A stretch of DNA of 45,270 nucleotides from JBGTIS01 sp041745535. Lineage in GTDB: Bacteria > Bacteroidota > Bacteroidia > Cytophagales > Cyclobacteriaceae. The first letter of the stretch is position 1. Every line of letters begins with the position of its first letter. The notes beneath the pieces were generated by a model. The model saw only the letters and a program-made list of their open reading frames with translations, was not told the origin of the DNA and did not search any database. Below are positions 15,262 to 23,358 of this stretch, in pieces. The position numbers and the translations under genes are program-made. Location of the stretch: positions 1-45,270 of the forward strand of contig JBGTIS010000083.1 in assembly GCA_041745535.1 (NCBI GenBank), in the 5' to 3' direction.

Positions 15262-17753
15262 TGAATTCGGACCCGAAGACTGATCTTACTGTCGCGGAAA
15301 CCTGGTTTAAAAAGCAAGGCTGGAAACCTTTCCCCTTTCAGTATGAAACCTGGAAAGCCTATTTGCACGGTGAAAGTGGCTTGCTGAACGCTCCCACAGG
15401 ATTCGGTAAAACGTACGCATTGTGGATTCCCTGTTTACTGGAATATCTGAAAAATAATCCCGACCCCAGCCAACCGTTTAACCCAGCCGAACATGGTTTA
15501 CAGGTTATCTGGATTACCCCGCTAAAAGCACTGGCAAAAGATGCGCAGCTTGCCATGCAACGCGCCTGCGAAGGATTACAGGTTCCCTGGAAAATATCGG
15601 TACGATCTTCCGATACTTCCCAGAGCGAAAGAGAAAAGCAGAAAAAAAATATTACCCAATGCCTGATTACCACCCCGGAAAGCTTACACCTGCTGTTGAG
15701 TCAGAAGGACAGCAGCCGGTATTTTAAAAATCTGAAAAGCATTATTGTAGACGAATGGCACGAACTGCTGGGCACCAAGCGGGGTGTACAGTTGGAACTG
15801 GCCTTGTCACGCATTAAAAACTCGAGAAAAGCCGCGCGGCAACCGCTGAAAATATGGGGCGTGTCGGCCACCATCGGCAACCTGGAACAGGCACTGGAAG
15901 TTTTACAGGGAAACGATCCGCAAACCAGTAGCCGGATCGTTCGATCAAATATCGAGAAAAAACTGGAAATTGAATCCATTATTCCTGATGAAATTGAAAA
16001 ATTTCCCTGGGCTGGTCACCTGTGCCTGCGGATGCTCGATAAACTGCTTCCGATCATAAAGAAAAGCAAAACAACTTTACTGTTTACCAATACCCGTGCC
16101 CAAACTGAAATCTGGTACCAGGCTTTATTGGAAAAAGAACCAGATCTGGCCGGAATTATGGCCATGCACCACGGCTCACTAAGCGGTGAAATTCGCGCCT
16201 GGGTAGAAGAATCGCTGCATGCCGGTAAACTGAAGCTGGTGGTTTGTACGTCCAGCCTGGATCTGGGTGTAGATTTCCGTCCGGTAGAAACCGTGATTCA
16301 GGTAGGAAGTCCGAAAGGGGTATCCAGATTTGTTCAGCGCGCCGGCCGAAGCGGACACCAACCGGGAGCCACCAGTAAAATTTATTTTTTACCCACCCAT
16401 TCGCTGGAATTGGTGGAAGCTGCCGCTATTCGGGAAGCCATCGCCATACAGGCTTTCGAATCGCGAAAACCCCTGGAAAAGTCATTTGATGTGTTGGTGC
16501 AGTACCTCATTACCCTGGCCGTGGGCGAAGGTTTTGAAGAGAAAAGTACCTTTCAGGAAATCAGGACTACACATGCCTTTCGCAATCTGACCCAATATGA
16601 ATGGCAATGGGCCTTACAGTTTATTACCAATGGTGGAGAAAGCTTAGAGCAATATGACGAATACTGTAAGGTAATTGTGGAAGCGGGAATTTTTAAGGTA
16701 ATTTCCAGGCGCACAGCGTTACGGCACCGCCTTTCCATTGGCACCATTGTGAGCGATCCGGTTTTACAGGTAAAGTTTGTTACAGGAGGGTATATTGGTA
16801 CGGTGGAAGAAAATTTTATTTCTCAGCTGAATAAAGGAGATACTTTCTGGTTTGCGGGTAGAACGCTGATGCTGGAACGCATCAAAGATATGACGGCACT
16901 GGTGCGCCGGTCGAAGAGAAAAACAGGTCGATTGCCCCGGTGGATGGGAGGGCGCATGCCATTGTCATCCCAACTGTCTGAAATGATTAGGTATAAATTA
17001 GAGGAATTTACCTACGGTCGCATCAAAGAGCCTGAAATGGAAGCGGTGGTTCCGCTGCTGGCATTGCAGCAAAAATGGTCGGCCATTCCCCGGCAGGATC
17101 AGTTTTTGATTGAACTGCTGCACAGCGCGGAGGGATCGCATATTTTTGTGTACCCGTTTGTAGGTAGGGCCTTTCATGAACTGATTTCCGCATTGGTGGC
17201 CTGGCGAATCAGTAATTCCCAACCGGTAACTTTTTCCATTTCCTATAACGATTACGGTTTCGAGCTTTTTTCGGATACAAAAGTTAATCTGGAAGACTTT
17301 CTGGAATTGGATTTATTTTCTACTGACAATTTGCAGGATGACTTGCCGCAAAGTATCAACAGTACTGAAATGGCAAAAAGGCGGTTCAGAGAAATAGCGG
17401 CAATCGCCGGGCTGGTATTTCAGGGGTATCCGGGAAAAGGCATTACCAACCGGCATTTACAGGCTTCTTCCCAGATTATTTATGATGTGTTTACCGAATA
17501 TGATCCTGACAACCTGCTGATCCAGCAGGCGATGTCAGAAGCCCTGAATTCGCAGGTGGCCCAGTCCGCACTTACCAAAACCATGCATCAGATCAACGAA
17601 AAAGAAATCATATTAAAACATACGCCCTATCCTACCCCGTTTGCCTTCCCAATTCTGGTCGATCGCATTCGCGAAAGCATCAGTTCCGAAACGGTGGAAG
17701 ACCGGATTATGAAAATGAAATTGCAACTGGAGGCGTATGCTGAAAATGGTTGA
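15261..17753 (+). CDS. Ligase-associated-type DEXH box helicase (Lhr-like)
   Basis: An 830-residue superfamily 2 helicase. Motif I APTGFGKTYALW lies at residues about 39-50, motif Ia is WITPLKALAKDAQ, motif II is IIVDEWHELLG with the unusual DEWH box, and motif III is GVSATIGN. The second RecA domain has LLFTNTRAQTE, VVCTSSLDLGVDFRPVE and QRAGRSGHQPG. The C-terminal third matches the Lhr-core layout (RRTALRHRLSIGTIVSDP, GRTLMLERIKDM). The DEWH motif and length fit the helicase that in many bacteria is encoded with an ATP-dependent DNA ligase and a metallo-beta-lactamase-fold exonuclease in a DNA-damage-response set; neither partner is in this window. It starts within the stop codon of the ABC-F gene (TAATG), suggesting translational coupling. 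Confidence 0.9.
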   Translation: MNSDPKTDLTVAETWFKKQGWKPFPFQYETWKAYLHGESGLLNAPTGFGKTYALWIPCLLEYLKNNPDPSQPFNPAEHGLQVIWITPLKALAKDAQLAMQRACEGLQVPWKISVRSSDTSQSEREKQKKNITQCLITTPESLHLLLSQKDSSRYFKNLKSIIVDEWHELLGTKRGVQLELALSRIKNSRKAARQPLKIWGVSATIGNLEQALEVLQGNDPQTSSRIVRSNIEKKLEIESIIPDEIEKFPWAGHLCLRMLDKLLPIIKKSKTTLLFTNTRAQTEIWYQALLEKEPDLAGIMAMHHGSLSGEIRAWVEESLHAGKLKLVVCTSSLDLGVDFRPVETVIQVGSPKGVSRFVQRAGRSGHQPGATSKIYFLPTHSLELVEAAAIREAIAIQAFESRKPLEKSFDVLVQYLITLAVGEGFEEKSTFQEIRTTHAFRNLTQYEWQWALQFITNGGESLEQYDEYCKVIVEAGIFKVISRRTALRHRLSIGTIVSDPVLQVKFVTGGYIGTVEENFISQLNKGDTFWFAGRTLMLERIKDMTALVRRSKRKTGRLPRWMGGRMPLSSQLSEMIRYKLEEFTYGRIKEPEMEAVVPLLALQQKWSAIPRQDQFLIELLHSAEGSHIFVYPFVGRAFHELISALVAWRISNSQPVTFSISYNDYGFELFSDTKVNLEDFLELDLFSTDNLQDDLPQSINSTEMAKRRFREIAAIAGLVFQGYPGKGITNRHLQASSQIIYDVFTEYDPDNLLIQQAMSEALNSQVAQSALTKTMHQINEKEIILKHTPYPTPFAFPILVDRIRESISSETVEDRIMKMKLQLEAYAENG

Positions 17754-17866
17754 ATCTTTTATAGAAGAATTCAAAAACATTTCCACTCAAAAATTTAAAT
17801 GCCTTTTTCTTTATTTCTTTCTATCAAAAATCGCATTTTTACTTCTTTCCAGCAGTATTTAGAATC

Positions 17867-20800
17867 ATGCGTAGAGCCTTTCCATTTGTGACTTCCAAAA
17901 ACCAATATTTTCTGCTATTCATGATGGTGTGGGTTTGGGCCTGTTCCCCTACTCCTACACCTACGCCCCTACTGGAATTGATGCCGCCGGAGCAAACAGG
18001 CATCCATTTCACCAATCAGCTTCAGGAAGATGAAAACCTGAATATCTTTACGTTTGAATACTTTTATAATGGTGCCGGCGTGGGCATTGGCGATTTTAAC
18101 GGAGATAGTCTGCAGGATCTGTTTTTCACTTCCAACATGGGAAATTGCAGCCTTTATCTGAATCGGGGTAATTTTACTTTTGAGGATATTACCGAAAAAG
18201 CTGGCATACATACCCAGGGAAAATGGGCCACCGGTGTTTCAATAATAGATATTAATCAGGATCACCTGCCCGATATTTACATCTGTTTTTCAGGTCCCTG
18301 GCAGGAACCCCAAAAGCGAGCCAATGAACTGTATATCAACAATGGAAACAATACTTTTACCGAACAGGCCGCGACTTATGGCCTGGCGGATACCGGCCAC
18401 AGCGTACAGGCGGCTTTTCTGGATTATGACCTCGATGGCGATCTGGACATGTACCTGCTCACTAATATGACCGACAAAACCGGCCCCAATATCATCCGCC
18501 CGAAAAGGATTCTGGGCGAAATGCTGAATACCGACCGGCTTTACCGCAACAATGGTAACTTAACTTTTACAAATGTTTCCCCGGAGGTCGGCATCACCAT
18601 CGAAGGTTATGGGCTGGGCCTTTCTATTACTGATATTAATCTGGATGGATGGCCAGATATTTATATTTCCAATGATTATTTGTCCAACGATTTGCTATAT
18701 TTTAATAATCAGGATGGCACTTTTACCAACCGGGCTGACCGGTTTTTTCAGCATACCAGCTATTCGGCCATGGGGAATGATGTTTCCGATTTTAACAACG
18801 ACGGAAAAGCAGACCTCATTACCCTTGACATGTTGCCACCAGATAATTTTAGGCAGAAAATGATGCTCGGTGTTACCCCGTACGACCGCTACCGCTCAGA
18901 ACTCCAATATGGGTATGCGCCTCAGTTTATGCGCAACACCTTGCAATTGAACCAGGGTTTTTCACCCAAAGGCGACCTGGTATTCAGTGAAATTGGCCAG
19001 TTGGCAGGGATTCAGGCCACCGACTGGAGCTGGAGTGCCTTATGGGCCGATCTGGACAATGATGGCTGGCGCGACCTGATAATTACCAACGGCTACCCGA
19101 AAGATATTACCAACCGGGATTTTGCCAGTTACAAAGCCCAGGAGCTGATGAGCACCCAATACAACGAACCCATGCAAAAGCGCATGCTGCGGGCATTAAA
19201 TCAGGTGGAGGGGGCTTATCTGCCTAATTTTGTATTTCAAAACCGGAAAGAAATGGTTTTCAAAGACCAGTCTGAGAACTGGGGTTTTACTCAACCTTCC
19301 TACTCTACCGGTGCCGCCTATACCGACCTGGACAACGATGGGGACCTTGATTTGGTAATGAATAATACGGATCAACCTGCTTTTATTTACCAGAACCATA
19401 CAGAAACCCGCACCAAAAATCATTATTTGAAAATCAGCTTAACCGGCCCATCCAATAATTTGCGGGGAATCGGCGCCAAAGTTTACCTTTTTGCTTCCGG
19501 CCACCAGCAATATCAGGAAAATTATCCGGTCCGGGGTTTTCAATCCACAGTGGAAGGAACCATGCATTTTGGGTTGGGTAACCAGCCTTTCGTCGACTCA
19601 CTAATGGTTAAGTGGCCCGATGGCAACCAGCAGGTGTTGCCCCAAACCGTGGCGAATCAAATCCTGCATGTTGATTATAAAAACAGTTCCAAACCTTCAC
19701 GACCGCTATTCCAAACCAAAAAAGAGCCTTTATTCAGGCAAGCCCGTGTCGATTATAATATCGCTTTCAGGCATCAGGAAAGTCATTACGCTGATTTTAA
19801 GATTCAACCGTTACTACCACAAAAATATTCTCAGAATGGTCCGGGTATCGCGGTAGGCGATATGAATGGCGATGGCAGGGAAGATTTTTTTGTCGGAGGC
19901 GCTTTTAAACAATCCGGACAGCTGATGTTTCAGCAGGCGGATGGAAGTTTCCGGAGCTGGGCCCTGACCACCGAAACCAAGTATGAAGAAGATATGGGCG
20001 CGTTGCTTTTTGATGCGGATCAGGATGAAGACCTGGACCTTTATATCGTAAGTGGTGGCAGCGAGTTTCCTGCTGGTTCCAAATATTATCAGGACCGCCT
20101 TTATTTCAATAACGGACGGGGAGATTTCAGTTGGCGACCCGATGCCCTCCCCACCCTTTATGCGAGTGGCTCTTGTGCGATAGCTGCCGATTATGACCAG
20201 GATGGCGATCTGGATCTTTTCGTGGGAGGCCGGTTAACACCGAACCAATATCCTGATCCGGGCGAAAGTCAGTTACTGGAAAACCGAAACGGGCATTTCG
20301 TAGATGTAACCGTGCAGGTTGCTCCGGATTTGAAAAATATCGGAATGGTGACCGCAGCCCTATGGACGGATGTGGATAACGATCATCATTTAGATTTAAT
20401 GGTGGTTGGTGAATGGATGCCTGTTACTATTTTTCAAAACCAGAACGGAAAATTTACCAATATTACCGAAAAATTAGGCTTATCAGCAACTCAGGGATGG
20501 TGGAACAGCCTACAGGCTGCGGATTTTGACCAGGATGGTGATACCGATTATGTGCTGGGAAACCTGGGGCTGAATAGTCGTTATAAAACTTCTAGGGAAG
20601 CTCCCTTACAGGCTTATGTATACGATTTCAATGCGGATGGAAGTAAAGACGCTGTTTTGTCCTATTACCAGGAGGGCAAGAGTTATCCGCTTCATCCGCG
20701 TGATGATATGTTTCAGCAGCTCATTTCCTTAAAGAAAAAATTTCCTTTGTATGCGGATTATGCCAAAGCTACCATACAGGATCTTTTTTCTGAAGAATTG

Positions 20801-21469
20801 CTTTCCAAAGCTACAGTACTTACCAGTCAAACATTTGCCTCCGGATACCTGGAAAACAAGGGAGCGGATAAATGGCAAATGCATGACTTGCCCATAGAAG
20901 CACAGTTCGCACCTGTTTTCGGCCTGCTTACCGGCGATTATGACGGTGATAATTTTCCTGATGTACTGCTTACCGGAAATTCTTATGCCACCGAAGTGCA
21001 AACCGGCCGGTATGATGCCTTGCATGGGGTTTTTCTTAAAGGTGACGGACAAGGGAATTTTAAAACGGAAAACAATGAATTTTTTGTAACAGGCGATGCC
21101 AAAAGTCTGGCTGAACTGAATACCAGTCAGCAGAAGCCTTTGTTGCTGGCAGCCATCAACGATGATACCCTACAGGTTTTGGAAGCAGAGAAATATCCTG
21201 AGGTGCGGGTTCCAATAATGGCCGATGATGCTTATGCTTTGGTTACCTTTGAAGATGTCCGCCGTGGAGACGGCCCCCGTGGAGACGGCCAACATGGAAA
21301 TGGCCCCCGTGGAAACGAAAAAAAAGTAAAGTATGAGTTTTACTACGGAGCTGGCTACCTGTCGCAATCCAGCAGAATGTTGCGATTGCCTGCCACAGTA
21401 AAGGAAGTGATCGTCTATAATTTCAAAGGTGAGGCAAGAAAGCTACCGTCGCGTCAGGTTCTGTTTTGA
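17867..21469 (+). CDS. VCBS/FG-GAP repeat lipoprotein with ASPIC/UnbV domain
   Basis: A 1200-residue exported protein. The N-terminus has a hydrophobic stretch ending in VWVWAC followed by a proline/threonine-rich linker, so it is probably a lipoprotein anchored at Cys26. Many FG-GAP/VCBS blade motifs follow with Asp-rich calcium-type loops: GVGIGDFNGDSLQDLFFTSN, DYDLDGDLDMYLLTNM, ADLDNDGWRDLIITNG, DLDNDGDLDLVMNN, and more in the second half (VGDMNGDGREDFFVGG, DYDQDGDLDLFVGGR). The ASPIC/UnbV segment is near residues 520-605 (LRGIGAKVYLFASG, MVKWPDGNQQVL). Such proteins in Bacteroidota usually sit beside susCD genes and are predicted surface-exposed beta-propellers; the ligand is unknown. Near the C-terminus is a 15-bp tandem repeat. 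The 3' end overlaps the convergent lipoprotein gene by 27 bp. Confidence 0.92.
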   Translation: MRRAFPFVTSKNQYFLLFMMVWVWACSPTPTPTPLLELMPPEQTGIHFTNQLQEDENLNIFTFEYFYNGAGVGIGDFNGDSLQDLFFTSNMGNCSLYLNRGNFTFEDITEKAGIHTQGKWATGVSIIDINQDHLPDIYICFSGPWQEPQKRANELYINNGNNTFTEQAATYGLADTGHSVQAAFLDYDLDGDLDMYLLTNMTDKTGPNIIRPKRILGEMLNTDRLYRNNGNLTFTNVSPEVGITIEGYGLGLSITDINLDGWPDIYISNDYLSNDLLYFNNQDGTFTNRADRFFQHTSYSAMGNDVSDFNNDGKADLITLDMLPPDNFRQKMMLGVTPYDRYRSELQYGYAPQFMRNTLQLNQGFSPKGDLVFSEIGQLAGIQATDWSWSALWADLDNDGWRDLIITNGYPKDITNRDFASYKAQELMSTQYNEPMQKRMLRALNQVEGAYLPNFVFQNRKEMVFKDQSENWGFTQPSYSTGAAYTDLDNDGDLDLVMNNTDQPAFIYQNHTETRTKNHYLKISLTGPSNNLRGIGAKVYLFASGHQQYQENYPVRGFQSTVEGTMHFGLGNQPFVDSLMVKWPDGNQQVLPQTVANQILHVDYKNSSKPSRPLFQTKKEPLFRQARVDYNIAFRHQESHYADFKIQPLLPQKYSQNGPGIAVGDMNGDGREDFFVGGAFKQSGQLMFQQADGSFRSWALTTETKYEEDMGALLFDADQDEDLDLYIVSGGSEFPAGSKYYQDRLYFNNGRGDFSWRPDALPTLYASGSCAIAADYDQDGDLDLFVGGRLTPNQYPDPGESQLLENRNGHFVDVTVQVAPDLKNIGMVTAALWTDVDNDHHLDLMVVGEWMPVTIFQNQNGKFTNITEKLGLSATQGWWNSLQAADFDQDGDTDYVLGNLGLNSRYKTSREAPLQAYVYDFNADGSKDAVLSYYQEGKSYPLHPRDDMFQQLISLKKKFPLYADYAKATIQDLFSEELLSKATVLTSQTFASGYLENKGADKWQMHDLPIEAQFAPVFGLLTGDYDGDNFPDVLLTGNSYATEVQTGRYDALHGVFLKGDGQGNFKTENNEFFVTGDAKSLAELNTSQQKPLLLAAINDDTLQVLEAEKYPEVRVPIMADDAYALVTFEDVRRGDGPRGDGQHGNGPRGNEKKVKYEFYYGAGYLSQSSRMLRLPATVKEVIVYNFKGEARKLPSRQVLF
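21262..21321 (+). repeat. 15-bp tandem repeat, four units, inside the VCBS gene
   Basis: Four consecutive 15-base units of the form CCGTGGAGACGGCCC start at 21262, 21277, 21292 and 21307. The first two are nearly identical and the last two are diverged. They encode RGDGP, RGDGQ, HGNGP and RGNEK. The period is a multiple of three, so unit number can change without breaking the frame. Confidence 0.9.
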
Positions 21470-21850
21470 AAAATACCTGATCTCGTAACGTTTCTGATTA
21501 TTTCTCTCAAACAAAGGCATTTTCTCTTTTTTTAATACAAGCCTGTTTTCATCCACATCCACAATCTCGTACTGGCTGAATAAGCCACCATTGGCATCCG
21601 TATATTTTAATTCTCTGGCATTTACCGCATACTGAAATTTTTCTTCCTGGCCCTGATAACGGGCAATGATAGCACCATCGGAAAAATATTCATAAGATTC
21701 ACCGGAAGAGGATGGTTGTGTATACCCAAACCCATTATAAAAATAATACACAGAATCCAGTTCCCATCGCCCCGACAGGCTTTCAACTGGTGAAGATTCG
21801 CAGGCAGACAACGATGCCAGTATCAACAGTAAAATGCTTATTCTGATCAT
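21443..21850 (-). CDS. Small lipoprotein, lipocalin-like size, unknown function
   Basis: A 135-residue product with a lipoprotein signal (MIRISILLLILASLSAC, lipobox LSAC, Cys17). The mature part begins SLSGRWELDSVYYF, then alternates short beta-type strands (YEYFSDGAIIARYQG, EEKFQYAVNARELKYTD, RLVLKKEKM). The opening GRW-L-D is common in Bacteroidota lipocalin-like proteins, but membership is inferred. Its ATG sits directly beyond the terminator hairpin that follows susD-1, so expression may depend on read-through. Its 3' end overlaps the convergent VCBS gene by 27 bp. Confidence 0.75.
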   Translation of the reverse strand: MIRISILLLILASLSACESSPVESLSGRWELDSVYYFYNGFGYTQPSSSGESYEYFSDGAIIARYQGQEEKFQYAVNARELKYTDANGGLFSQYEIVDVDENRLVLKKEKMPLFERNNQKRYEIRYFSKQNLTRR

Positions 21851-21895
21851 AAAAAATAAATAAACTCCCAGCGAAAGAACTTCACCGGGAGTTTA
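21851..21895 (-). terminator. Terminator-like hairpin after susD (pair 1)
   Basis: On the minus strand TAAACTCCC (21887-21895) pairs with GGGAGTTTA (21861-21869) around a 17-base loop that can pair further, followed by ATTTATTTTTT. It starts a few bases after the susD stop codon and ends where the next lipoprotein gene begins, so it could end or attenuate the susCD transcript. Confidence 0.75.
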
Positions 21896-21898
21896 GTA

Positions 21899-23353
21899 TT
21901 AGTAACCTGGATTTTGTTCCAGTACGCCATTACTTAAATCGATTTCCCGCTGCGGAATAGCAAACAGGTAGTGCTTGGGCCGCTGGAAATTACGGGGTGG
22001 TTTCAATGGTCCCCGATCTTGTTTATACAAAGCCACAATATCCACCAGTTGGGCCTTATCCCACCGGATCAGGTCTTCGTGCCGCTGGTTTTCGCCGGCC
22101 AGTTCTACCCTTCTTTCGTGCATCAGATCAGCCATGGTAGCATTGGTTACCGTACCTAATCCGTTGCGTTGCCGCACCGCATTAATTTCCGCATCGCCAT
22201 TCTGGCCCGATCGTATTTTAGCCTCAGCCACCAGCAGGTACACATCTGAAGTTCTCAGAAGAGGAATGTTCTGACCTTCATTCAAACCTCCTGTAGGCCG
22301 CCATGAAGCATATTTTCTGAAATGGTATCCGGTTTGGGAGAGGTCCGCTGTGTAGACGGTTGGTCCCTGGTCGCCTCCTAAATCCACGGTATCACCTACT
22401 TTAAATACTGTGTAATCCAGCCTTGGATCGCCAGGCTCAAATTCATCGATCAGGTCCTGTACCGGCTCATGGAAATCCCAGCCTCCCCAGGGCCGGGGGG
22501 TGGTATAAATGGCCTGGGTCGATCCGTTCCAGCCATCCAGGCATTGCACTGAGAACAAAATTTCAGGATTATTTTCGCTGTCAATCTGGAAGTTATCAGT
22601 AAAGCTTGGCGCCAGATTATAAGGACCATTGATTACCTGTGTGCCCATTTCAATGGCTTTTGCCCAGTTTTCCTGGTACACATACAATTTGGTAAGGAAA
22701 CCCAGGGCAGCACCTCTAGTGGCACGGCCCAGGTTGTCGCCATCTACCGTTGGCGGTAGCAGGGCAGTTGCCTGTACCCAATCCGATTCTATCTGTGCAT
22801 AGGTTTCTTCGGTGGTAGCTCTGGGCTTGTTAAAGTTATTATCAATCACATCCTGCTCCATAATCAAGGGCACACCACCATACAGCACCACAAAACGCCA
22901 GTACATCAGTCCGCGCATAAAATAAGCTTCTCCCAAGGTACGGTCTTTCAAAGCCTGGTCCATGTCAATATCAGGTACATTGATCAGCACCGCATTGGCC
23001 CGTGAAATTATTTCATATTTCGGGCGCCAGCTAAAAGCCAGTTGCGGGTTATCAGCATCAAAGGTAAAATCTTCAATGGCCTGGTCCTCGCCATGGTCGC
23101 CGGCGCGCCACTGGTCGTCAGAACAGATATCAAAAGTATGTTCGGCATGTCCGAAAAAATCTTCGGATGTCAAAGGTTCATACATGGCATTGGCAGCAGC
23201 CACGGCATCTTCCGCATTCCGCCAGAAGTTGGCGGAAGTGGATTGTCCGTAAGGGGTAGATTCCAGCAAATCGTTGTTGCAACTGCTCAGATGTAGTAAC
23301 AGCAATGTGAGGAAAACACTGATATATATGTATTTCATAGTGATGCTATTCAT
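21899..23353 (-). CDS. SusD/RagB-family outer-membrane nutrient-binding lipoprotein (pair 1)
   Basis: The surface lipoprotein that caps the SusC transporter and binds its substrate. The signal ends in LHLSSC (Cys25, or Cys20 if the second Met at 23338 is the start), followed by NNDLLESTPYG. The helical SusD core is visible: AEDAVAAANAMYEPL near the start, GEAYFMRGLMYWRFVVLYGGVPLI in the TPR region, RATRGAALGFLTKLYVYQENW, and the C-terminal SusD/RagB part LRTSDVYLLVAEAKIRSG, ERRVELAGENQRHEDLIRW and YLFAIPQREID. At 484 residues it is a normal size. It begins 5 bp after the partner susC stop, so the two are co-transcribed. Substrate unknown. Confidence 0.95.
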   Translation of the reverse strand: MNSITMKYIYISVFLTLLLLHLSSCNNDLLESTPYGQSTSANFWRNAEDAVAAANAMYEPLTSEDFFGHAEHTFDICSDDQWRAGDHGEDQAIEDFTFDADNPQLAFSWRPKYEIISRANAVLINVPDIDMDQALKDRTLGEAYFMRGLMYWRFVVLYGGVPLIMEQDVIDNNFNKPRATTEETYAQIESDWVQATALLPPTVDGDNLGRATRGAALGFLTKLYVYQENWAKAIEMGTQVINGPYNLAPSFTDNFQIDSENNPEILFSVQCLDGWNGSTQAIYTTPRPWGGWDFHEPVQDLIDEFEPGDPRLDYTVFKVGDTVDLGGDQGPTVYTADLSQTGYHFRKYASWRPTGGLNEGQNIPLLRTSDVYLLVAEAKIRSGQNGDAEINAVRQRNGLGTVTNATMADLMHERRVELAGENQRHEDLIRWDKAQLVDIVALYKQDRGPLKPPRNFQRPKHYLFAIPQREIDLSNGVLEQNPGY

Positions 23354-23358
23354 GGTGA

